NCBI RefSeq assembly: GCF_900199435.1
Contig: NZ_OAML01000002.1
Location: 372,001-436,000 of the forward strand
Length of the DNA: 64,000 nucleotides
Reading direction: 5' to 3'
From: Pygmaiobacter massiliensis
GTDB taxonomy: Bacteria > Bacillota > Clostridia > Oscillospirales > Ruminococcaceae
Shown here piece by piece: positions 58,539 through 64,000 of this stretch. Position 1 is the stretch's first letter. Every line of letters begins with the position of its first letter. The notes under the pieces are model-generated. The model searched no databases. It was given only the letters and a program-made list of their open reading frames with translations, and was not told the origin of the DNA. Position numbers and translations under genes: made by a program.

Positions 58539-59110
58539 TTTTTGCGTCCTCCCTTCAGCGGAAGATAAACGCGCAAAAGGCCAATCAGCCCTGCTGCCAG
58601 GATAATGTAAACGACATTGACGTCAAACACAAAGGTAGCAATAAATGCTGCTGCCATAATGCAAAGCGAAAGCAGTTTTTTTTCTTTTACTACGTTTTGC
58701 CCCAGCCCGCATACCACGTCCAGAATTACCGCCGCAACACCCGCCTGCATGCCCTTTAGCACCAGCGCGACATAAGGGTTCGACGCAAAAGCGGCATAAA
58801 AAAGTGAAATCACAGACAAAATCAGCATCGGCGGCAAAATAGTGCCCAGCACAGCCACCGCCGCACCAAGTGCACCTGCCATATGCCAGCCAACCAGTAT
58901 CGAAGCGTTTACGGCAATCGCGCCCGGTGAAGACTGAGCCAGCGCTGTCATGTCCAGCATCTCCTGCTCGGTTAGCCAGTGCAATTCATCTACGAATTTA
59001 CGTTTCATGAAGGTGACAATCACAAAGCCGCCGCCAAAGGTAAAGCTACTGATGTACAGTGTTGAAAAAAACAGCTTTCGCAATAGAAATTTATGATTAT
59101 TTTGTTCCAT
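58535..59110 (-). CDS. Chromate transporter (CHR) half protein, subunit 1
   Basis: A 191-residue membrane protein paralogous to its neighbour. Marks: LYISSFTFGGGFVIVTFMKR, DELHWLTEQEMLDMTALAQ and SSPGAIAVNASILVGWHMAG. As with the partner, it has half the length of the long ChrA type, so both likely assemble in antiparallel form. Start ATG with AGGAGGAA about 6 bases upstream. No regulator adjoins. Confidence 0.9.
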   Translation of the reverse strand: MEQNNHKFLLRKLFFSTLYISSFTFGGGFVIVTFMKRKFVDELHWLTEQEMLDMTALAQSSPGAIAVNASILVGWHMAGALGAAVAVLGTILPPMLILSVISLFYAAFASNPYVALVLKGMQAGVAAVILDVVCGLGQNVVKEKKLLSLCIMAAAFIATFVFDVNVVYIILAAGLIGLLRVYLPLKGGRKK

Positions 59111-59214
59111 ATTCTTCCTCCTAATCGTTATTATACGGCGCCTGCCTTAAGAAGTAAAATATCAGTTTCTAATCAAAACCATCGGTGTTTTCCGTTAGTG
59201 TGACCGGCTGCAAA

Positions 59215-59254
59215 TAAAAAACTCCCCTGCTGAGTTAAAGCACAGCAAGGGAGC
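59215..59254 (-). terminator. Intrinsic terminator after purC
   Basis: CTCCC/GGGAG and TGCTG/CAGCA stems with a short mismatch, then TTTTTTATTT on the minus strand, just after the purC stop. Confidence 0.85.
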
Positions 59255-59270
59255 AACTATTTATATTAAA

Positions 59271-59948
59271 TTAGGCGAGGAACATTGCAGACAGCACCAT
59301 CGGATCCATAACTTCGCCATCTTTGTAAACGCGCATATTGCCCGAAGCAATCTCATCAATCAGCAGCACTTCATCTTGGTTAAAGCCAAACTCAAATTTA
59401 ATATCGTAAAGCTCTACGCCTTTTTCTGCTAAAGCTTCTGCAACAATGCGGGTGATTTTCTGCGTCAGCACTTTAGTGGCTTCATACTGCTCGTCGGTCA
59501 TTACGCCAAGCATTACAAGTCCGTCTTTGGTTACCAGCGGGTCGCCTTTTGCGTCGTTCTTAAAAGTCATCTCTACATAGGTATCCAGCGGAGTGCCCTC
59601 TTCCACATAATCGCTGTAACGTTTGTAGAAGCTGCCCACTGCGCGCAGGCGGCAGATGACTTCAAGCCCTTTGCCAAAGGTTTTTGCGGGCAGAACTTCC
59701 ATGGTGCCGTTTTCCAAATCGGCCGAAACGAAATGAGTTTTGACGCCTTTTTCGTTCAAAATTTTAAAGAAAATTTCAGACATCGCAAGGTTCTGCTTAC
59801 CAATGCCTTCAATCGAGAGCCCTACGGTGTTTGCCCCGGGGTCGAACACGCCGTTTTCGCCGGTTACGTCATCTTTGAACTGCAGCAAATAATTGCCGTT
59901 TTCGAGAGCATAGACATCTTTGGTTTTGCCGGTGTAGACCTTTTTCAT
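59271..59948 (-). CDS. purC: Phosphoribosylaminoimidazole-succinocarboxamide synthase
   Basis: A 225-residue purine synthesis enzyme that joins aspartate to CAIR using ATP. It has [20 protein letters not shown] at the start, the nucleotide-binding [28 protein letters not shown] (near 95) and [19 protein letters not shown] (near 180). It is slightly shorter than the E. coli form (237), as in other Clostridia. TGGAGG lies 6 bases before the ATG. It stands alone behind a guanine riboswitch. Confidence 0.94.
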   Translation of the reverse strand: MKKVYTGKTKDVYALENGNYLLQFKDDVTGENGVFDPGANTVGLSIEGIGKQNLAMSEIFFKILNEKGVKTHFVSADLENGTMEVLPAKTFGKGLEVICRLRAVGSFYKRYSDYVEEGTPLDTYVEMTFKNDAKGDPLVTKDGLVMLGVMTDEQYEATKVLTQKITRIVAEALAEKGVELYDIKFEFGFNQDEVLLIDEIASGNMRVYKDGEVMDPMVLSAMFLA

Positions 59949-60017
59949 AAGTAGCCTCCATTAAATAGTGGTTTTTTTACAAAACAGACATTTAACCCGA
60001 GCGCCATTACAAAATGA

Positions 60018-60084
60018 CCCCCATAGTACAGAGGTTACGGCCTCTGCGTAGATACACCTTCACCAATTTGAAGGTTTATATGGG
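60018..60084 (-). ncRNA. Guanine-class purine riboswitch upstream of purC
   Basis: On the minus strand the closing helix pairs CCCATA with TATGGG. The second helix is CCTTC/GAAGG; the junction reads GTATCTAC; the third hairpin is GCAGAG-GCCGTAAC-CTCTGT with the conserved CCGTAA loop; then ACTATGG. The C in ACTATG (position 74 of the xpt numbering) predicts guanine or hypoxanthine rather than adenine, and the U in TCTAC argues against the 2'-deoxyguanosine class. About 70 bases separate it from purC, with no clear terminator, so translational control is possible. Confidence 0.88.
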
Positions 60085-60107
60085 CAAACAATCTTCTTTG
60101 CAATAAC

Positions 60108-60136
60108 ATGATAACATGTCCGCGGTGCGCTGTCAC
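60108..60136 (-). promoter_or_regulatory. Putative promoter of the guanine riboswitch-purC unit
   Basis: Minus strand: GTGACA, 17 bases, TATCAT; transcription would start near 60101, about 17 bases ahead of the aptamer. Confidence 0.6.
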
Positions 60137-60197
60137 CACATAATATTAGCAGAAAATCGTTTTGGCTTTATTTTGATTCTTGTGTATTTTGTTGCAG

Positions 60198-60226
60198 TTG
60201 CTTTTTTGCGGCTCTTCCGGTATAAT
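60198..60226 (+). promoter_or_regulatory. Putative promoter of the cobalamin riboswitch unit
   Basis: TTGCTT, 17 bases, perfect TATAAT, with transcription start near 60233, just ahead of the aptamer. It lies 62 bases from the divergent purC promoter. Confidence 0.7.
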
Positions 60227-60232
60227 TTGGCT

Positions 60233-60366
60233 ATAAACAGGGAATGCGGTGAAAATCCGCAACAGCTCACACTACTGTGAGGAAGAACTTGCAGCGCAAT
60301 GCCACTGTCTTTCGGCGGGAAGGGCGCTTGCCGGGCTATTACTTCCAAGTCAGGATACCTTATAGT
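60233..60366 (+). ncRNA. Cobalamin riboswitch
   Basis: Conserved parts in order: GGGAATGCGGTGAAAATCCGC, CACTACTGTGAGG, GCCACTGTC, GGGAAGGGCG and the B12 box AAGTCAGGATACC. The class binds adenosylcobalamin or related corrinoids and normally switches downstream genes off when the vitamin is plentiful. A perfect terminator hairpin follows before the next gene. Confidence 0.93.
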
Positions 60367-60457
60367 TACATGACTCTTTCGGTGAAGGAAAGTGGAGTGC
60401 AGAGCGCAAAAGGCTCGGCTGCCGGTATGGTGGGCGTGGCTTTGTTTTTTGTTTTCC

Positions 60458-60482
60458 GCAGGCCTCAGGGCCTGCTTTTTTG
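60458..60482 (+). terminator. Terminator of the cobalamin riboswitch expression platform
   Basis: GCAGGCC and GGCCTGC form a 7-bp GC-rich stem with a 4-base loop, then TTTTTTGTT, about 50 bases before the start codon of the surface protein gene. This fits a transcriptional OFF switch. Confidence 0.85.
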
Positions 60483-60530
60483 TTGCCCTGTTTTGCATTT
60501 TCTTCGCGAAAGGGCGGAAAAGAGGAAAAT

Positions 60531-63500
60531 GTGAAACGTATACTTTCTTTACTGCTGGCAGTCTGCCTGTTGTTTGGCACACTGCCGGCAACTGCTCTCG
60601 CCAGTAGCACAGCCGGGCTGGCGGCAAATTCGTCAGTCACCTCTGGCGCGCTGCCAGGCGAACCGGATGCAGAAGCTGCTGCGCCGCCTGAGGCTACAGC
60701 TTCGCCCGAAAAGTCTTCTGCTGACCCAACAACACCGCCAGCAGCAGAAACCCCTGTGGCACCGGCCTTACTGGAAGGCTCTGATTCTTCTGCCGCAGAG
60801 CCTTCACCGATGCCAACAACCTCAGCTGCGCCTGCGCCCGAAGCCCCGGCATCTTTTGCAGCAGCTGGTCCCATCACTGCCACACTGCGCATCGAGCTGT
60901 ACGACTCTACACTCCAGGCTCCCACGAAAATTACGATGCCTGAGGTGTATAAGCCGCTGGCCGATTACGGGCTAACCGTAAAGCAGGATCCCGGTTATTT
61001 CACCCCGCTGCACCTGCTTGCAGAATACTGCATCAACGTGTACGGAATGGAACCTAAAGATGTAATCGAAGTAACCAGTACCGGGTTTGTTACCAATTTC
61101 ATGGGGCTGAAAGGCTCCAACAACATCCCCGAAAGCGGCGGAAACCTTTTGACCGACACTTCTTTCATGTTCGCCATTAATGACCGTTACCCGGTACGTG
61201 ACAACGGGATTGGATATACCCTTGCGGATTATCCGCTCACTTCCGGCGATACCTTTGTGCTCTACGATATGTGGTTCTCGGGCAGCACACTTAGCGGAAA
61301 TTATGCTTACTTTACACAAAAATCAATAAGCGGCTATACCGGCGACCCCATTGCCCTGCAGCTTCTCGGTTTTTCCGGCATGACGGGAAATCCTGCTTCT
61401 ATAGAAGGTGCAGAGCTTCTGTTCTATGATACCAGCATGACGGTGCCCAACACGACCGACGCCGTAGGTGAAGCGGTGAAAGCAGACGGCACCACGCAAG
61501 CTGTTTTTAGCAAGCCTGGCACCTATGTGGTTTCCGCAAAGCGGCTGAGCGGTTATTATCACAACACACCTTTTGTGTGCGCACAGGATATCAGTCGCCC
61601 TTACGCGCTGGTTACCATTACCGATCCGCCCCCGATGACCGATGCGCAGGCGGTTGCCTACGACAAGAGTATTTTGGACATTGGTGACCTCAGCGCTGTC
61701 ACTGCAAACCTCTCGCTGCCCACCGCAGGGCGACGCGGCACTACCATCACCTGGCAAAGTGATAATGCGGCCATCAATGCGGACGGGCTTGTCGTGCGCC
61801 CTGCTTATCCACAGGCAGATCAGACGGTCCATCTTACCGCAACCATTCGCTGCGGCGCAGAAGCTGCGATAAAAGAGTTTACCGCCACCGTTAAAGCTAT
61901 GACAAAAGCAGAAGTAGAACAGCAAATAAAAGATGCTGTTTCCTCTGTTTATGTTTCTTCGTCGCTCTCCGCTTCCGGCCCCAGTAATTTGATTATGGTA
62001 TGGGAAGACAAGCTGGCTACGGCGGGCCATTCTGAAATTAAAGTTTCCATCGTGGCTTCTGAAAACACCAACATCGCGCCGGATGGCACCATCACGTTTA
62101 ACCAGTATTATTGCAAGGCACCGGTCACACTACGCTTTGCACGTTTGGGTGTCTTTTACGAGCAGACCATCACTTACACAGTCAACACTAAAACACTTAC
62201 CGCGCAAGAGCGGGTAGATACCGTTGCTGAGGTTCTGTCCTTTCATGATATCAAAAGCACCAATGAAGATGCCTCTTTTGTTACCAAAAGCCTGACAAAC
62301 GTCAAAAGCATGACCGGGTACAGCGGAGTGAAAATCACTTGGAAAAGCTCGTCTTCTGCTGTTTCGATTGGCTCTTACTCTACACACAGTGTCAAGCGGC
62401 CCGCTGCTGGGCAACCGGATGCGCCGGTAGTGCTTACCGCGACCATCACCGCAACCGGTGCTACCACAAAAACCAAAGACATTACACTAACGGTTGGTGC
62501 TTACACGACCGCGCTGGAAGCACTCGGTCTTTCCGCCGGCACCCTCGATTTTTCGCCTGCTGTGCAACGCTACACCGTTCACCTGCCGCAGAATGCCGAA
62601 ACCCTGGTCGTAACTGCAAAGCCGAAAGACCCTTCGGCTACCAATTTTGTGATTGGCAGCTCCTCTTTTTCGTCTAACGGTAATAAAGAAAGATCAGTTA
62701 CTGTTACGCTGACCGGGCTCGTAACGGAGTTGCCCATCAGCGTTACCTGCTCCGGCCAAACCGAAACCACCCTATTGACTTTGGTACGCGACCTGCCGGA
62801 AAACGCTGCGCTCTCTGCTTTTTGGGGCAGTTTTCGCAAAAACAGCACCGCCAACGCGGTGGTGCAAAATGCAAAACTTTCTTTTGCAGAGGAATCTGCC
62901 ACGCTGCGCTGGGAAAGCAGTAACTCCGCGAGCGGTGGATTGACCAGCTACCCTGGCAGCCCTATCTGCGTAGATAGCAAGCTATACCTTGCACGGGATA
63001 ATAAATTGCTCAGACTGAACCTGGAAACCGGCGAGGTGGAAAAAGAAACTGCACTTGCCGGCGAAACCGGATATGCTGCGATGCTGGCCTATGCAGAAGG
63101 CCAGATTTTCGTGCCATTGAACGGTGGTGTAGTGGAATGCCTAGATGCCACCACGATGCGCTCTTTATGGCGCACTTCAGCGCTCGGCGGCAGCTCTTTG
63201 CAGGCGCTCGCCCCGGTGTCTTACATCTATGGCAAAGTGTTCTGCGGCTTTTATGACTACACCAGTCAATCCGGCACGATTGCCATGCTAGACCCCGCCG
63301 CCGCTCCGGATGCAAGCGGACAGAAGGTGTGGACGAACACCTATGGTGCAGCCAGTTGCTATGGCAGCGGTGCTACCATGGCTGGCGAAAACATTGTTTT
63401 GGCAGACGAAAGCGGAATGCTGACACTGTTAAGTAAGGATGGCAGCCAGCTTGACACCGCCCCCGTTGAGGGTGCTGTACGCAGCCTCCCGGTCTACGAG

Positions 63501-64000
63501 CAAAATGCCGTTTATGTAACCAGCGCAAAAGGCCTGCTGTACCGTTTCGAAATTGTGTCAAATAAGCTGCAACAAACGGCAAAAGCAGAGCTCCCCGCAT
63601 CCAGCGTCTGTTCACCTGTCATCGCAAATGGCCTCGTTTTTGCTGTCGGCGGCGCTTTTGGCGGCAACGGCTTTTGTGCCGTATACGATGCAGCCACGCT
63701 TAATTTGCAGGCACAACTGCAAACCGCAGGGCCGATACAGTCTTCCCCGCTTGCCATTGCTAACAGCGAGGGGGTTGCGCTTTATGCCGTACAAAACACA
63801 GCAGATGCACCGCTGCTTCGCTTTACCTACCATACCCAGCAAAAAGCGCTAACGCAGCAAACGCTTTACACGCCTACGGTGCAAAACTATGCTACTTTCA
63901 GCCCCGTGCTGACCGAAAGCGGCTTACTGCTTTATGGCAACGACAGCGGCACCCTGCAAGCATTGGCGCTGCAGCCTGTGCCTGTGCGTCCAGACCCCAC
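60531..64000 (+). CDS. Very large secreted DUF4430 / Ig-like / PQQ beta-propeller protein under B12 control (partial, 3' end outside window)
   Basis: An open frame of 1156 codons without a stop, from GTG at 60531 with GAGG 4-5 bases upstream. Residues 1-24 are a signal peptide (MKRILSLLLAVCLLFGTLPA then TALA). A Pro/Ala/Glu/Thr-rich linker runs to about 112. A DUF4430-type domain, akin to the transcobalamin C-terminal domain, spans about 115-262 (FMFAINDRYPV, then LADYPLTSGDTFVLYDMWF). Ig-like domains follow at about 268-365, 375-456 and 560-655, with a less clear module at about 473-552, and a cadherin-like domain at 657-750. From about 753 on a PQQ-like beta-propeller is seen (KLYLARDNKLLRLNLETGEV; GQIFVPLNGGVVECLDATT; NAVYVTSAKGLLYRFE). 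Any wall anchor lies outside the window. Function is not established; corrinoid capture is inferred. Confidence 0.85.
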   Translation, partial: MKRILSLLLAVCLLFGTLPATALASSTAGLAANSSVTSGALPGEPDAEAAAPPEATASPEKSSADPTTPPAAETPVAPALLEGSDSSAAEPSPMPTTSAAPAPEAPASFAAAGPITATLRIELYDSTLQAPTKITMPEVYKPLADYGLTVKQDPGYFTPLHLLAEYCINVYGMEPKDVIEVTSTGFVTNFMGLKGSNNIPESGGNLLTDTSFMFAINDRYPVRDNGIGYTLADYPLTSGDTFVLYDMWFSGSTLSGNYAYFTQKSISGYTGDPIALQLLGFSGMTGNPASIEGAELLFYDTSMTVPNTTDAVGEAVKADGTTQAVFSKPGTYVVSAKRLSGYYHNTPFVCAQDISRPYALVTITDPPPMTDAQAVAYDKSILDIGDLSAVTANLSLPTAGRRGTTITWQSDNAAINADGLVVRPAYPQADQTVHLTATIRCGAEAAIKEFTATVKAMTKAEVEQQIKDAVSSVYVSSSLSASGPSNLIMVWEDKLATAGHSEIKVSIVASENTNIAPDGTITFNQYYCKAPVTLRFARLGVFYEQTITYTVNTKTLTAQERVDTVAEVLSFHDIKSTNEDASFVTKSLTNVKSMTGYSGVKITWKSSSSAVSIGSYSTHSVKRPAAGQPDAPVVLTATITATGATTKTKDITLTVGAYTTALEALGLSAGTLDFSPAVQRYTVHLPQNAETLVVTAKPKDPSATNFVIGSSSFSSNGNKERSVTVTLTGLVTELPISVTCSGQTETTLLTLVRDLPENAALSAFWGSFRKNSTANAVVQNAKLSFAEESATLRWESSNSASGGLTSYPGSPICVDSKLYLARDNKLLRLNLETGEVEKETALAGETGYAAMLAYAEGQIFVPLNGGVVECLDATTMRSLWRTSALGGSSLQALAPVSYIYGKVFCGFYDYTSQSGTIAMLDPAAAPDASGQKVWTNTYGAASCYGSGATMAGENIVLADESGMLTLLSKDGSQLDTAPVEGAVRSLPVYEQNAVYVTSAKGLLYRFEIVSNKLQQTAKAELPASSVCSPVIANGLVFAVGGAFGGNGFCAVYDAATLNLQAQLQTAGPIQSSPLAIANSEGVALYAVQNTADAPLLRFTYHTQQKALTQQTLYTPTVQNYATFSPVLTESGLLLYGNDSGTLQALALQPVPVRPDP

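Noticed and set aside
61323-62030. A 235-codon minus-strand frame within the B12-linked protein gene
   Set aside because: The plus strand is continuously open for more than 1150 codons with domain structure; the antisense frame looks random.

Overview
The window looks like chromosomal DNA from a low-to-mid-GC Firmicute of class Clostridia, most likely a gut Oscillospiraceae/Ruminococcaceae-type anaerobe. The reasons are strong AGGAGG-type ribosome binding sites with frequent GTG and TTG starts, TTGACA-17-TATAAT promoters, the two-subunit iron-sulfur L-serine dehydratase, split ThrE exporter genes, ThiT (ECF-type thiamine uptake), LuxS, a LytTR/DUF3021 pair and many Clostridia-type riboswitches. 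The genus assignment is inference. No rRNA, tRNA, CRISPR array, phage or insertion sequence was seen.

Layout. 1-3.3 kb: serine use (transporter, sdaAB, sdaAA partial) with a divergent LysR regulator. 3.5-7.5 kb: a zinc locus (Fur-family regulator, small Cys-motif membrane protein, znuACB, CC-motif lipoprotein). 7.5-10.2 kb: LytTR-DUF3021-ABC drug-type exporter. 10.4-15.8 kb: pfkA, a HAD phosphatase, an amidohydrolase, mutY and a GNAT acetyltransferase. 16-21 kb: an LtaS-like phosphoglycerol transferase, split ThrE and a MATE exporter. 21-24.7 kb: a MacB-like ABC system with an Ig-type anchored partner. 24.9-27.5 kb: a YdcF-like protein and an ABC exporter. 27.6-31.6 kb: deoB, then pyk-luxS. 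31.7-35.4 kb: LysR, a YfcC-type carrier and an M20 amidohydrolase. 35.6-42.2 kb: ABC-F, a lipase-like hydrolase, two HAD phosphatases, a divergent GpsA and an SGNH hydrolase. 42.3-50.3 kb: nucleoside salvage (pyrimidine-nucleoside phosphorylase, BMP-type nucleoside ABC transporter, cytidine deaminase, purine nucleoside phosphorylase). 50.3-54.0 kb: RarA, an esterase, endonuclease III and small proteins. 54.2-60.5 kb: four riboswitches (TPP-thiT, yybP-ykoY/Mn2+-P-type ATPase, guanine-purC, cobalamin-secreted protein) plus a pair of CHR half-transporters. 60.5-64 kb: a very large secreted protein, cut by the window edge, with a DUF4430 (transcobalamin C-terminal-like) domain, Ig-like domains and a PQQ-like beta-propeller behind the cobalamin riboswitch.

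The most notable candidates are: the B12-repressed DUF4430/propeller surface protein, whose control suggests a role in corrinoid capture; the Mn2+ riboswitch in front of a pump that would otherwise be called a calcium ATPase; back-to-back divergent guanine and cobalamin riboswitches in one 582-bp gap; and the zinc locus with two poorly described cysteine-motif partners.
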